Source: Pseudomonas sp. PH1b
GTDB lineage: Bacteria > Pseudomonadota > Gammaproteobacteria > Pseudomonadales > Pseudomonadaceae
NCBI RefSeq assembly: GCF_000633395.1
Contig: NZ_AYMU01000010.1
Coordinates: 248,001-312,000, forward strand
DNA length: 64,000 nt
Reading direction: 5' to 3'
Under the pieces are notes generated by a model. The model was not told the DNA's origin. It worked only from the letters and a program-made list of their open reading frames with translations, and searched no databases. A program made the translations under genes and the position numbers. Positions 52,150 to 61,833 of this stretch are shown piece by piece. The first letter of the stretch is position 1, and every line of letters starts with the position of its first letter.

Positions 52150-54099
52150 TCAGCGCTGGCTCAGCTCGGCAGCCGAGGCCTTGGGAGCCTTCCAGCCCAG
52201 CAACTGTTGCTTGAAGCCATAACTGGCGCTCTGGTAGTAGCTGATGCCGCGCTGAATCAAGGGGTCGCTGTCCTGTACCCGGGATTCCTGGCTGGCCCCC
52301 AGCGCCTGGTCGTGCCGGCGCAAGCCCTGGCGCGGGCTGAGAATCGCCAGGTCCTGGCCATCGAACAGCCCCAGGTGCTGATAGTTGCCCACCAGCACCC
52401 GCGGCGGCAGCGGGTTGTCCTGCAACAGGTTGCGGCCGAAGAAGGTCGATTCGTAGTCCAGGTTCAGCAAGCCCAGGAGGGTCGGCGCCAGGTCGATCTG
52501 GCTGGCCAGCTGGGCAGTTTCTCGTGCCGGGATCAGCTTGGGCGCATAGATGAACAGTGGAATCTGGTAGTTGCTGATGGGCAGGTCTTCCTTGCCCGCG
52601 CTGCCGGCCGTGTGGTCGGCGACAAACACGAAAATGGTGTTGTCGAACCAGGGCTTCTGGCGCGCGGCCTTGAGGAACTCGCCAATGGCGTAGTCGGTGT
52701 ACTTCACCGCGCCGTCGCGACCATTACCGGACTTGATGTCGATTCGACCCTGGGGATAGGTGTAAGGGCGATGGTTGGACGTGGTCATCAACTGCAGCAG
52801 GAAAGGGCGCTGTTGGGCGTAGTCGGCGTCCGCCAGCTTCAGGGTCTGGGTATAGAGGTCCTCGTCGGCCATGCCCCAGGCATTCTTGAAGTGGATCTCG
52901 GATTCTTCGACGCTGCTCTGGTCCACCACCCGGTAGCCGTTGCCGCTGAAGAAGGCGTTCATGTTGTCGAAGTAACCGCGCCCGCCATAGACGAACACGC
53001 TGTCATAGCCGACGGCGCGCAGTTGCTGGCCGAGGCTGGCAAAGCCGCTTTCACGGCCAATGCGCTTGACGATCGAACGTCCCGGCGTTGGCGGGATCGC
53101 CAGGGTGATGGCTTCCAGGCCGCGGTCGGTACGGGTGCCGGTGGCATAGAAGTTGTTGAAGTACAGGCTCTGCTGGCGCAATGCATCCAGGTTGGGGGTC
53201 AGGTTGCGATCATCGCCGTTGCTGCCCATGTATTTGGCGCTGAAGCTTTCTATGGTCACCAGGACGATATTCGGTGTGCGCGCAATGCCCGGGTTGTCGA
53301 TGGCGCGACGGATGTCCAGCGGGTCCTTGCCGATGAAGCGGGCGTTGGGCTCATTCAGCTCGGCACGCATCTGACGGGCCACCACCTCGGCGGGCAGGCT
53401 GCGGTAGAACTGCTGGTAGTCCAGCTCGTTATTGCGAAAGGCGGCAAAGAACTGGTACGGGCCATTGCTCGCCAGTTCATTCTGATAGGCGTTGCCGCCC
53501 TGGCTGTGCGGGCTGTCCTGGCTGAGCAATTGCAGGCTGGCGCCGGTTACCAGCAACAGTCCCAAGGCACTGACCAGGCGGCTGCTCAGCGTCGGCAGCG
53601 GGGCATCCAGGGCCGCTTTGAGCGGTTTGCGCAGCACCAGGCTGAGAAGAATGGCCGCCAGGGCCAGCAGGCTCATCAGCAGAGCGATGGGGTAGGACTC
53701 GAGAATGTTGTTGAGCACCTCGTCCGAATACACCAGGTAGTCCACGGCGATGAAGTTGAAGCGCACACCGAACTCATCCCAGAACAGCCACTCGGCCACG
53801 GCAGTGAAGAGCATGGCGAACAGGCTCAGGCTGAACAGGCCCTGCAGCAGCCAGCGAAACCCGCGCCGATGCCACAGGGCCGGGGGGCAGAGCAGCAGGC
53901 CGAGGCCCAGGGGCAGGGCCGCGTAGGCCAGAAAGCCGAGGTCATAGAGCAGGCCGACGCCAAACACCGGCAGCCAGCCGCTGCCGGCTTCGTCGAGGTG
54001 GGTGATCAGCAGGAGGCTGCGGGTCAGCAGGAAAATCGCCAGCCAGGTGCTGGTCAGCAGCAGCACGAAGCGTGCTGGCGCGGTCTTGAGAAGATCCAT
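52150..54099 (-). CDS. LTA-synthase-like membrane sulfatase
   Basis: 649 residues from ATG at 54099 (MDLLKTAPARF). Five membrane helices within about 1-205, then a periplasmic sulfatase-fold domain. The metal and nucleophile residues are TIESFSAKYMG (Glu) and ATGTRTDRGLEA (the Thr nucleophile) and FVADHTAG (Asp, His). This is the LtaS/OpgB group that transfers phosphoglycerol from phosphatidylglycerol or phosphoethanolamine to sugars. Gram-negative relatives modify osmoregulated glucans or lipid A. Next to colRS. Exact acceptor unknown. Confidence 0.88.
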   Translation of the reverse strand: MDLLKTAPARFVLLLTSTWLAIFLLTRSLLLITHLDEAGSGWLPVFGVGLLYDLGFLAYAALPLGLGLLLCPPALWHRRGFRWLLQGLFSLSLFAMLFTAVAEWLFWDEFGVRFNFIAVDYLVYSDEVLNNILESYPIALLMSLLALAAILLSLVLRKPLKAALDAPLPTLSSRLVSALGLLLVTGASLQLLSQDSPHSQGGNAYQNELASNGPYQFFAAFRNNELDYQQFYRSLPAEVVARQMRAELNEPNARFIGKDPLDIRRAIDNPGIARTPNIVLVTIESFSAKYMGSNGDDRNLTPNLDALRQQSLYFNNFYATGTRTDRGLEAITLAIPPTPGRSIVKRIGRESGFASLGQQLRAVGYDSVFVYGGRGYFDNMNAFFSGNGYRVVDQSSVEESEIHFKNAWGMADEDLYTQTLKLADADYAQQRPFLLQLMTTSNHRPYTYPQGRIDIKSGNGRDGAVKYTDYAIGEFLKAARQKPWFDNTIFVFVADHTAGSAGKEDLPISNYQIPLFIYAPKLIPARETAQLASQIDLAPTLLGLLNLDYESTFFGRNLLQDNPLPPRVLVGNYQHLGLFDGQDLAILSPRQGLRRHDQALGASQESRVQDSDPLIQRGISYYQSASYGFKQQLLGWKAPKASAAELSQR

Positions 54100-54303
54100 C
54101 GGGGGGTGTTCCTTGTGGGCAAACGGCCGGCAGTCTGAGCTTGTCCCTGTAGTCAGGTTGTGAACCTCTGGTGAAAAACTTGTTAAGCCCGGGAAGGTGC
54201 GACAAGTACTCCCGGACCCCCCCGACAAGGCTGGCGGCGAGCCGGACTTGGCCTTAAGCTGCGCGAGCCAAGACGGCCGTAACTGTGTACGGAGAGAGTG
54301 CCG

Positions 54304-54987
54304 ATGCGAATTCTACTGGTTGAAGACAACCGCGATATTCTCGCCAACCTGGCTGACTACCTGGGGCTCAAGGGCTACACCGTGGACTGTGCCCAGGATG
54401 GCCTGTCTGGGTTGCACCTGGCCGCCACCGAGCATTACGACCTGATCGTGCTCGACATCATGCTGCCAGGGATCGACGGCTATACCCTGTGCAAGCGCCT
54501 GCGCGAAGACGCCCGGCGTGACACCCCGGTGATCATGCTCACGGCTCGCGATCAGTTGGATGATCGGCTGCAGGGCTTCAAGTCCGGTGCCGATGACTAC
54601 CTGCTCAAGCCTTTCGCCCTCTCGGAGCTGGCTGCACGGATCGAAGCGGTGATGCGCCGCACCCAGGGCGGTGGCCGGCGATCGCTGCAGGTCGGCGACT
54701 TGGCTTACGACCTCGATACCCTGGAGGTCACCCGCGAAGGGCGCCTGCTCAAGCTCAACCCGGTGGGCCTCAAGCTGCTGGCGGTATTGATGCAGAAAAG
54801 CCCCCATGTCCTGCGGCGGGAGATCCTCGAAGAAGCCTTGTGGGGCGATGACTGCCCGGACAGCGACAGCCTGCGCAGCCACGTCCACCAACTGCGCCAG
54901 GTGATCGACAAACCGTTCGCCAAGCCGTTGCTGCACACCGTGCATGGTGTCGGCTACCGCCTGGCCGAGGGCCGTGATGGAGTTTAA
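54304..54987 (+). CDS. colR: response regulator ColR
   Basis: 227 residues from ATG at 54304 (MRILLVEDNRD). OmpR-family: receiver with Asp51 (IVLDIMLPG) and winged helix at about 125-222. Its sequence is nearly that of P. aeruginosa ColR as I recall it. Together with ColS it controls envelope genes under Zn, Mn, Fe or Cd excess, and polymyxin and phenol tolerance in Pseudomonas. Overlaps colS by 11 bases. Followed by warAB, known ColR targets. Confidence 0.95.
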   Translation: MRILLVEDNRDILANLADYLGLKGYTVDCAQDGLSGLHLAATEHYDLIVLDIMLPGIDGYTLCKRLREDARRDTPVIMLTARDQLDDRLQGFKSGADDYLLKPFALSELAARIEAVMRRTQGGGRRSLQVGDLAYDLDTLEVTREGRLLKLNPVGLKLLAVLMQKSPHVLRREILEEALWGDDCPDSDSLRSHVHQLRQVIDKPFAKPLLHTVHGVGYRLAEGRDGV

Positions 54988-56257
54988 GCAGAGCCTTGCC
55001 CAGCGCATCATCATCGCCTTTGCCTTGATGAGCGCATTGGTGGCAGGTGCCTTCGCCATGGGCATTGTGGCGACCGTGCACCTGGTGGAGGAAAAACTCA
55101 TTTCCGCCGGGTTGGGGGGCGATCTTCAGCGTCTGTTGCTGATGGACGACGTCAACGATTGGAATCACCGCCCCGAGCCGGATCAACTGTTCTATTTCAG
55201 TGGCGGACGCGGCGATTTCGAACTGCCCAAGGACCTGCGTCACCTGGATCCGGGCTTCCACGAAGTGTTCCGCGAACAGTTGTCCTACCACGCCATGGTC
55301 GAGGTCGTGGATGGCCGGCGCTATGTGTTGCTGCAGGACCAGAGCGATTTCGAGGAGCGCGAGCGCATCCTGTTTGCCGTGGTGCTGGTGGGGTTCGTCC
55401 TCAGCCTGGCCCTGGCGGTATTCCTCGGCTGGGTCCTGGCGCGACGTGTGATGGCTCCGGTGGTGCGCCTGGCGCGCCAGGTGCGTCACCGTGACCAGTT
55501 GTTGGGGTTGGCGCCGCCCCTGGCTCCGGATTACGCCGCCGATGAAGTGGGTGAGCTGGCCATTGCCTTCGATGCGACCTTGGGACGCCTGCGCCAGGCC
55601 TTGAGCCGCGAGCGGTTGTTCACCAGCGATGTCAGCCACGAGTTGCGCACGCCGTTGATGGTCCTGGCCACTTCCTGCGAACTGCTGCTGGAGAATCCCG
55701 GGCTGGACCCGCGCGGGCGAGCCCAGGTCGAGCGTATTGCCCGGGCCTGCGAGGAGATGCGCGAGCTGGTGCAGACCTTCCTGATGCTGGCCAGAGCCCA
55801 GCGCGAAGACGCGAGCATGTCGCCACAACTGACCTTGACCCAGGTCGCCAACGATCTGCTGGGGGTGTGGAGTGGACCGATACAGGACAAGGGTATCCAG
55901 CTGATCTTTGAGCCCGGTCAACCCGGCGATACGCGTTATAACGCAACCTTCCTGCACGCGGTCATGGGCAACCTGTTGCGCAATGCCCTGCACTACACCG
56001 AGCAGGGGTTTATCCGGCTCAGCCTGACAACCGATGGTTTTGTGGTAGAGGACAGCGGCGTAGGGATTCCCGAAGAAAAGCGCGAGGCGATGTTCCAACC
56101 CTTTGTGCGCGGTGACGAAAAGCGTGGTGAAGGATTGGGGCTGGGCTTGTCCCTGGTCCAGCGGATCTGCGAGAACCAGGGCTGGAGTGTCAGCCTCAGC
56201 ACCATGGCGCCCAATGGCTGTCGTTTTTACGTCCAGTTGCAACCGGCCAAGGCCTGA
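54977..56257 (+). CDS. colS: sensor histidine kinase ColS
   Basis: 426 residues from ATG at 54977 (MEFKQSLAQR). Helix at about 10-33, periplasmic domain 34-128, helix at 131-153, HisKA with His in DVSHELRTPLMV, HATPase. The periplasmic residues known to bind metal in P. putida ColS are all present: His35, Glu38, Asp57, His95, Glu96, Glu126 and Glu129 (the ExxE motif is EERE). The sensor should therefore still respond to Fe/Zn. Confidence 0.95.
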   Translation: MEFKQSLAQRIIIAFALMSALVAGAFAMGIVATVHLVEEKLISAGLGGDLQRLLLMDDVNDWNHRPEPDQLFYFSGGRGDFELPKDLRHLDPGFHEVFREQLSYHAMVEVVDGRRYVLLQDQSDFEERERILFAVVLVGFVLSLALAVFLGWVLARRVMAPVVRLARQVRHRDQLLGLAPPLAPDYAADEVGELAIAFDATLGRLRQALSRERLFTSDVSHELRTPLMVLATSCELLLENPGLDPRGRAQVERIARACEEMRELVQTFLMLARAQREDASMSPQLTLTQVANDLLGVWSGPIQDKGIQLIFEPGQPGDTRYNATFLHAVMGNLLRNALHYTEQGFIRLSLTTDGFVVEDSGVGIPEEKREAMFQPFVRGDEKRGEGLGLGLSLVQRICENQGWSVSLSTMAPNGCRFYVQLQPAKA

Positions 56258-56452
56258 TTATTCTTTCCGGGCCCTGTTCTTCGGGGCCTGCTGCTTGTCG
56301 ATTTCTCTTCTGAAGTGGCCCCAGGCCACTGTCGGTGCCCTGTAAAACTCTGAAATATTTCCTCGTTGGACGGTACGAAGTTTTCACAAAGGGATGACCT
56401 GTCGCTGACACGCCGCTGCCTAAGGTGGCGCCATCAGATACAGGAGACTTTG

Positions 56453-57136
56453 ATGATGGCGACCCCGATCAAGCTGGAATTTTCCGACAAGTACGATGCC
56501 CAGCACGCGCAGGAATACCTGCTCAAGCACCAGGATGGCCTGGCACGCCAGTTGTCCCACAAACGAGATGAACAGCTGGCCCGCACTGCGCTGAACCTGG
56601 CGGGAGAACCAGGGCTGGTCCTGGACCTTCCATGCGGTGCCGGGCGCTTCTGGCCGCTGCTGGCGGAAAAAACCAATCGGGTGATCATTGGCGCCGACAA
56701 TTCAGCAGCTATGCTGAGCACCGCCACGGTGGCGCAACCTTCCGACGTGGTGAAACGGGTACAACCTTTGCAAACGTCCGCGTTTGCCATTGATTTGCCG
56801 GATAACGCAGTGGACTGCATTTTTTCCATGCGCTTGTTGCACCACATCGGCAAGGCCGAACACCGGGTGGCCCTGTTACGGGAGTTCCAGCGGGTTACCC
56901 GGGACAGTGTGATCATCTCGTTGTGGGTCGATGGCAACTTCAAGGCCTGGAAACGCAAGCGCATGGAGCGCAAGCGATTGTCCGAGGTTGGGCAGGAGGG
57001 TTACCAGAATCGTTTCGTGTTACCGGCGGCTACGGTTGAAGAAGAATTCAGGCAAGCCGGTTTTCGTGTCCAGGAGCACCTGGACTTCTTTCCGCTCTAC
57101 GCCATGTGGCGAGTGTACGTACTACGTAAGAGGTAA
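56453..57136 (+). CDS. warA: class I SAM methyltransferase (WarA-like)
   Basis: About 227 residues from ATG at 56453, with AGGAG 6 bases upstream; the adjacent second ATG is also possible. Motif I DLPCGAGRFWP (58-68), motif II GADNSAAML. Followed 4 bases later by a WaaP-like kinase. In P. aeruginosa the corresponding gene (PA4379, warA) acts with its kinase neighbour in LPS modal-chain control and lies downstream of colRS, as here. Confidence 0.85.
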   Translation: MMATPIKLEFSDKYDAQHAQEYLLKHQDGLARQLSHKRDEQLARTALNLAGEPGLVLDLPCGAGRFWPLLAEKTNRVIIGADNSAAMLSTATVAQPSDVVKRVQPLQTSAFAIDLPDNAVDCIFSMRLLHHIGKAEHRVALLREFQRVTRDSVIISLWVDGNFKAWKRKRMERKRLSEVGQEGYQNRFVLPAATVEEEFRQAGFRVQEHLDFFPLYAMWRVYVLRKR

Positions 57137-57140
57137 GAGG

Positions 57141-57854
57141 ATGGCTGTTGAATGTGCTTCGGAAATGGACGCCGCGCCCACAGATTGCTTCGAATACTTC
57201 TGGAACAAACAGGGTGAATGGGTCGAGGAACCCAATCAGCGTCGAGGCGGGGAGAGCGGCGTACAACGCATTCTGAACAGCAAAGGGCAACTGCTCTATG
57301 CCAAGCGTCAGGTGGGGCATATTCACCGCAGTTGGCTGCATCCGTTTGGGCGACCGACAGTTCTGCGCGAGCATGCTGCGCTGCAGGGCCTGCGCCTGTT
57401 GGAGATCAAGGTCCCGGAACTGGTGTTCTGCGGTGCCCGGCGCGGCCCCGAGAATCAATGGCAGGCGCTGCTGGTCACGGCTGCGCTTGAGGGCTACACC
57501 GAGATCGACAACTGGTATGCCGCCGGTGGGCGCGAGCGCCACGGTGAGGCGTTTCACCAGAAAGTACTGCAGGCCTTGGCCGAGACGCTGGCACGCATGC
57601 ACAGAGGTCGTTGGCAGCATGGCTGCCTGTACGCCAAGCATGTGTTCGTGCGGGTGGACGGCGAGGGTGAGCAGGCCCAGGTGAAGATTGCCTTGCTGGA
57701 TTTCGAGAAGTGCCGGCAGCGTTTGAGCCGTCGCCGCGCAGCCGCCCATGACCTCAAGCAACTGCGTCGCCATTCGTCGTGGAATGACACGGACTGGCAA
57801 AAGCTCTACTACTTTTACAAAACGGCGTTTGGCAGCTCTATCAAAGGTTTATAG
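57141..57854 (+). CDS. warB: LPS kinase-like protein, WaaP/InaA family
   Basis: 237 residues from ATG at 57141. Kdo/WaaP-kinase fold: Lys in LLYAKRQVGH near residue 55 for ATP, catalytic HGCLYAKHVFV (HG-type in place of HRD) and LLDFEKCRQ (DFE in place of DFG). Family members phosphorylate lipid A core sugars or act as InaA. Gap to warA is 4 bases. P. aeruginosa annotates the same place as inaA. It probably phosphorylates an LPS sugar together with WarA. Confidence 0.85.
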   Translation: MAVECASEMDAAPTDCFEYFWNKQGEWVEEPNQRRGGESGVQRILNSKGQLLYAKRQVGHIHRSWLHPFGRPTVLREHAALQGLRLLEIKVPELVFCGARRGPENQWQALLVTAALEGYTEIDNWYAAGGRERHGEAFHQKVLQALAETLARMHRGRWQHGCLYAKHVFVRVDGEGEQAQVKIALLDFEKCRQRLSRRRAAAHDLKQLRRHSSWNDTDWQKLYYFYKTAFGSSIKGL

Positions 57855-57856
57855 CT

Positions 57857-58081
57857 ATGAAGCTAGAAATTGCACGAGGTTTATTCCTGGCAGGAGCCTT
57901 GGCAGTTGCTTCCTTGGCCCTGGTTGTCTGGGAGCAACCGCGAACGCAGGTTCTCAGCGCTGCTGAGGGCGAGCATTGCCCGCTGCCACGAGTGGCGAAA
58001 GTCTCGGCGGCGGCCAAGCCCGATCATGACCTGCTGTTGTTCATGTTCGGCCTGACCCAGGGGTTGAAACCTCAGAGTTGA
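57857..58081 (+). CDS. small membrane-anchored hypothetical protein
   Basis: 74 residues. N-terminal helix GLFLAGALAVASLALVVW at 8-25, then a short polar segment with a Cys (EHCPLP) facing the periplasm. It begins 2 bases after warB's stop, so it is in the same transcript. No family is recognised. It may attach to the WarAB or ColRS system. Confidence 0.7.
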   Translation: MKLEIARGLFLAGALAVASLALVVWEQPRTQVLSAAEGEHCPLPRVAKVSAAAKPDHDLLLFMFGLTQGLKPQS

Positions 58082-58101
58082 ATTGCATGCTCCACCATCC
58101 G

Positions 58102-58126
58102 AAGGCCTCGCACTGCGAGGCCTTTT
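58102..58126 (+). terminator. terminator of warAB
   Basis: Stem AAGGCCTCGC / GCGAGGCCTT with a 3-base loop and four T, 20 bases past the stop of the 74-residue gene. Confidence 0.88.
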
Positions 58127-58198
58127 GCTTGTCCGCAGTGCGGCTGTCCACTTTGCCCGGCAGGGTCACGATACCGGCAGGGTGAAGAGCCGCCGACT

Positions 58199-59299
58199 TC
58201 AGATCAGGTGCAGGTGGTTGTCCCAGAGGCCGGCGGGCAGGTCCAGAGGCTGGGCTGCAATCTGTGCCTGGCGGCAATCGTAGAAGCGGCAGCGACCTTG
58301 TCCCGAGGTCACCACAAAGCCGTCGGCCACGGCGCCGACCCCGGCACAGTCCGGCAGTGGCGCGTCGACTCGCACGGCGCCGCTGTCCAGGTCCCAGATG
58401 AAGAAGCGGTTGCCCCGTGGGGCGGTCAGCGCCACCAGCCGCAGGTCGCTGTGCACTGCCACGCTGGCGGTGTAGTGCCCCATGGCCTGCAACTGCTGCT
58501 CGGGCACCGGGAAGGCGGTGAAAGGTTGCCCCGGGCGCTTGATCGCCAAGAGCTCCGAGGATTCGTGGGCGGCGCCCATGAACTGCTGGCCGGTGACGAT
58601 GGTGCCGTCGCTGGCGATGCCCATGTGGCGCACGCTGTTCATCTGCTGGGCCAGGGTTTCCTTGCTCAGCAGGGTGCCGTCGCGCTGCATCAGTACCAGG
58701 CTCGGTTCCATGGCATCGAGGTTCATCTCCACCCGGCTTTCTGCTTCGGTACGGATACCACCGTTGGCCACCACCAGGGTTTCACCGTCAGGCATCCATG
58801 ACACCTGGTGGGGGCCGATGCCGTGGGTCGACAACTCGCCGCTGTGCACCAGGCGCTCGCCTTCAAAGCGATAGACACCCAGCAGGCCGCGGCCCGGGTC
58901 CCGGGTATCGTTCTCGGTGGCGTACAGCCATTCGCCGTCTTTGTGGATCACCGCATGCCCGTAGAAATGCCGGTCGGCTTGCGAGGTGACGGTCTGCAGC
59001 AGGGTGCCGTTGCGCAGGTCGATCAGGTAGCTCTCGGTGCCCGGGCGCCGGGCCACGAACAGGGCGATCGGCAACTGCGGGTGATTGATGATGTCATGGC
59101 AACGCTGGCCGACCTGGGTGGCAAACACCTGTTTACCGTCCAACTGATAACCGACGGCGTAATGCTTGCCGTCACCATCGTCCCTGGCCGAAAGCAGCAA
59201 GGGCTGCTTGCCCTTTTGCCTGAACAGCGTCCAGCCGCCCAAGGTCACCGCGCTGAGCAGCAGGCTGCCCAGCGCCAAAGCCTGACGTCGCAGCATCAT
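58199..59299 (-). CDS. DUF1513 beta-propeller protein
   Basis: 366 residues. Twin-Arg-like start (MLRRQALALGSLLLSA) with a hydrophobic helix, so probably exported. The rest repeats Gly-Trp and Asp-containing strands (VVANGGIRTEA, IGPHQVSWMPDGETLVVANGG), like a seven-bladed propeller. The family is found with imelysins. It overlaps the imelysin gene by one base (ATGA). Last gene of a three-gene unit with DUF1111 and imelysin. Confidence 0.85.
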   Translation of the reverse strand: MMLRRQALALGSLLLSAVTLGGWTLFRQKGKQPLLLSARDDGDGKHYAVGYQLDGKQVFATQVGQRCHDIINHPQLPIALFVARRPGTESYLIDLRNGTLLQTVTSQADRHFYGHAVIHKDGEWLYATENDTRDPGRGLLGVYRFEGERLVHSGELSTHGIGPHQVSWMPDGETLVVANGGIRTEAESRVEMNLDAMEPSLVLMQRDGTLLSKETLAQQMNSVRHMGIASDGTIVTGQQFMGAAHESSELLAIKRPGQPFTAFPVPEQQLQAMGHYTASVAVHSDLRLVALTAPRGNRFFIWDLDSGAVRVDAPLPDCAGVGAVADGFVVTSGQGRCRFYDCRQAQIAAQPLDLPAGLWDNHLHLI

Positions 59300-60363
59300 C
59301 AGTCACCGTCGTTGGCGTTGAAGCCCAGTTGGATCCCCAGCGCCTTGGCCAGCTCGCCTTCGTGCAGGCGATGGACCACGTTGAGGCTGTCGTACAGGTC
59401 GTTGAGTTGCTGGCGACCGGCATCGTCACCGAGCATTTCACTCAGCGAGCGCTGGGTGCTGGCAAAGAGTTTCAACGAGGCCGCGTAGGCCGCGTCGATC
59501 TTGTCGGCCAATGGTTTCTGGTCGGCTGGCAGCAGGCCGCGCAGGCCCTTGTTGTCGACCCCGGCCCATACGGTCTGGGCCGCGCTGAGGCTGGCTTCCA
59601 GGCCCTGCAGGGAGGACTGGCTACGCCAGGCATCGGCCTGGAATGGCTGGGGAATGCCCTTGGTCTGGCGACCCATCGGGGTGCCGAGCTTTTTCTTCAG
59701 GGTATCCAGAGCGGTGACCTGGACCCGTAGCAGGTCGGCGATGGCCTCGTGGGAGTCGGCGTAGCGCTGGTTGGGGAACTTGCTCATCTGCGCCAGCATG
59801 CCGTCGGTGGTATTCCAGCCGGCGAGGATCTCTTCCGCCAGTTGCTTCTGGCGTTCGCCGATGGCGGTCAGCAGCGGGCAATAGCGGGCTTTCTGCGCGC
59901 TGTCGGCCATGTCGATCTTGCTGTCGAAGAGGATGTATTCGTAGGCCGACAGGCCCTGGACCACGACACTGGACTTGGCCAGCGCAGCGGCATCGATCTG
60001 CGGGTTGGCAGTGACCAGTTGCTCAACCTGACGGCCCACCAGGTTCTTCTTGTCCGGCCAGAACTGCACCTGCCAGGAGCGGTTGCCCTCGGCCAGCGGG
60101 CCGATCAGCAGCGGCTGCAGTTCAGCCCAGGCTTTTTGTGCATGGAGGAAGTCGGCGCGGGCAGTGTCCAGGCTCTCCTTGCCTTCACAGAAGGCCAGGG
60201 CGCTGACGGCCAGTTGGCGGTCGGCCTCGACCCAGCGGCTGTAGGTCGGCAGGATCACCTGCGTGGCGATGGCGGCCGAGGTCACGGCTTGTGGGTCCTG
60301 GGGCGAGCAGGCGCCCAGGGCGAGTGCGGCAAGGCTGGTGAATAGCAGTTTGGGGCGGAACAT
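59299..60363 (-). CDS. imelysin-family lipoprotein
   Basis: 354 residues. Signal peptide ending in the lipobox LGAC near residue 19. Imelysin/EfeO M75 domain: PTYSRWVEADRQLA with helix bundle, the family's GxHxxE-like site is replaced by SAYEYILFDS. Lies between DUF1111 and DUF1513 genes in one operon (42-base and 1-base spacing). Iron-linked periplasmic protein; it could bind iron but the canonical Glu site is unclear. Confidence 0.88.
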   Translation of the reverse strand: MFRPKLLFTSLAALALGACSPQDPQAVTSAAIATQVILPTYSRWVEADRQLAVSALAFCEGKESLDTARADFLHAQKAWAELQPLLIGPLAEGNRSWQVQFWPDKKNLVGRQVEQLVTANPQIDAAALAKSSVVVQGLSAYEYILFDSKIDMADSAQKARYCPLLTAIGERQKQLAEEILAGWNTTDGMLAQMSKFPNQRYADSHEAIADLLRVQVTALDTLKKKLGTPMGRQTKGIPQPFQADAWRSQSSLQGLEASLSAAQTVWAGVDNKGLRGLLPADQKPLADKIDAAYAASLKLFASTQRSLSEMLGDDAGRQQLNDLYDSLNVVHRLHEGELAKALGIQLGFNANDGD

Positions 60364-60405
60364 GTTCGGGCTCCCTTTATTGTGGAGAAGCGTGTGAGTC
60401 GAGGT

Positions 60406-61833
60406 TTAGAGAGAATTCAGGAATGCCAGCAGCGCAGCACGCTGCTCGGCATTGAAGGCCAGCACCTGCTGTTTCGCGCCTTCGGCTTCACCGCCGTGCC
60501 AGAGCACCGCTTCCATCAGGTTGCGGGCACGGCCGTCATGCAGGAACTGGGTATGGCCGCTGACCGTTTCGGTCAGGCCGATGCCCCACAGCGGCGCCGT
60601 GCGCCAGTCGCGGCCGCTGGCCTTGAATTCGCTGCGCTGGTCGGCCAGGCCTTCGCCCATGTCGTGCAGCAGCAGGTCGCTGTAGGGGCGGATCACTTGA
60701 TTGGCCTGCTCGGGTTCGGCGGCGTTGGCCGCGGTGGTGAAGCTTGGGGTGTGGCAAGACTGGCAGCCGGCCTGGAAAAACAGGTTCTTGCCGGCCAGGA
60801 CCTGGGGCGAATCGACGTCGCGGCGCGCAGGAACGGCCAGGTTACGGGTATAGAACAGCACCAGGCGCAGGATGTTGTCGCTGACCTCAGGCTCACCGTC
60901 CGGGCCATTGCCGTTGGGGGCCTGCTTGCAGGCGGTTTGTGCGTCGGTGCAGTCATCGAAGGGCCTCAGGCTGGTGGTCAGGCCCATATCACCAGAAAAC
61001 GCGTGAACATTTTGTTGATTGAGGTTGGGTTGCCCGGCTTTCCAGCCAAAACGCCCGAGTACAGTCTTTTGCTGGGCGTCGTCCCAGACCCAGTTGGGGC
61101 GTCCGGCAATGGGATTTGCGGCCCCGGCGGCGGGCTGGGCGTTGGCCAGGATCGCCTCTTCGGGGATGGCCTCCAGCAGGCCCAGGCCGATCATCGGCGG
61201 GGCTATTCGGGCCGAGAAGCGGGTGTCCGGGTGCATCGGGCCGTAGCCCAGGTCGGTGATCTGCAGTATGGGCTTGCGCAATTCCACCCGGGTGCCGTCC
61301 TTGAACTGCACCGGCACCGGCTGGTAGTCCACCCGTACCCGGCCTTCGGGAGCGACCCCGGGTACCGCCATGTCTTGCAACTGGCCGCCGTACACCGGCT
61401 CCGGTACCACGCCGACCTGTTCGATGAGCCGGGCGTAGTCCGGCGTATCGGGGATCGACAGGCGAACCAGCATCGACACTGCATTCAACGCATCTGGCGC
61501 GGGCGGATGGCCGCGACCGTCCTTGATATGGCAGTTCTGGCAGGCGTTGGTGTTGAACAGCGGGCCGAGGCCGTCACGGGCAGTGGTGGTGGACGGGGCG
61601 ATCACCCAGGGATTGCGAAAGAAACTGTTGCCGACGCTGAAATCCAGGCGGCGAGTGGGCGCCAGGTTGGCCGAGGGCAGGGAAAAGGCATTGCGGTCGG
61701 TCTTGTTGACCGTGGTTGCGCCACCTGCGCGGGCTTCTCCAGGTTCGGCCTGGGTAAAGCGCGGAGCGTCATCGCAGGCACTCAGGCCCAGGGCCATGAA
61801 CAGAGCGGACCAGCGCAGCGGCAACGAAGGCAT
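60406..61833 (-). CDS. di-haem (DUF1111) thiol-oxidoreductase-like protein
   Basis: 475 residues from ATG at 61833. Signal peptide with a Cys lipobox-like LGLSAC. Two c-type haem motifs, CQNCH (in NACQNCHIKDG) and CQSCH (in AGCQSCHTPSF). Family DUF1111, related to MauG/CcpA di-haem enzymes. In P. aeruginosa (PA4371) it sits between icmP and the imelysin; the same order is seen here. It may receive electrons for iron or haem handling. Confidence 0.9.
   Translation of the reverse strand: MPSLPLRWSALFMALGLSACDDAPRFTQAEPGEARAGGATTVNKTDRNAFSLPSANLAPTRRLDFSVGNSFFRNPWVIAPSTTTARDGLGPLFNTNACQNCHIKDGRGHPPAPDALNAVSMLVRLSIPDTPDYARLIEQVGVVPEPVYGGQLQDMAVPGVAPEGRVRVDYQPVPVQFKDGTRVELRKPILQITDLGYGPMHPDTRFSARIAPPMIGLGLLEAIPEEAILANAQPAAGAANPIAGRPNWVWDDAQQKTVLGRFGWKAGQPNLNQQNVHAFSGDMGLTTSLRPFDDCTDAQTACKQAPNGNGPDGEPEVSDNILRLVLFYTRNLAVPARRDVDSPQVLAGKNLFFQAGCQSCHTPSFTTAANAAEPEQANQVIRPYSDLLLHDMGEGLADQRSEFKASGRDWRTAPLWGIGLTETVSGHTQFLHDGRARNLMEAVLWHGGEAEGAKQQVLAFNAEQRAALLAFLNSL

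Noticed and set aside
56258..56452. Terminator after colS (GGGCCC and GGGGCC near 56270)
   Set aside because: The stem is imperfect and lacks a T-run.
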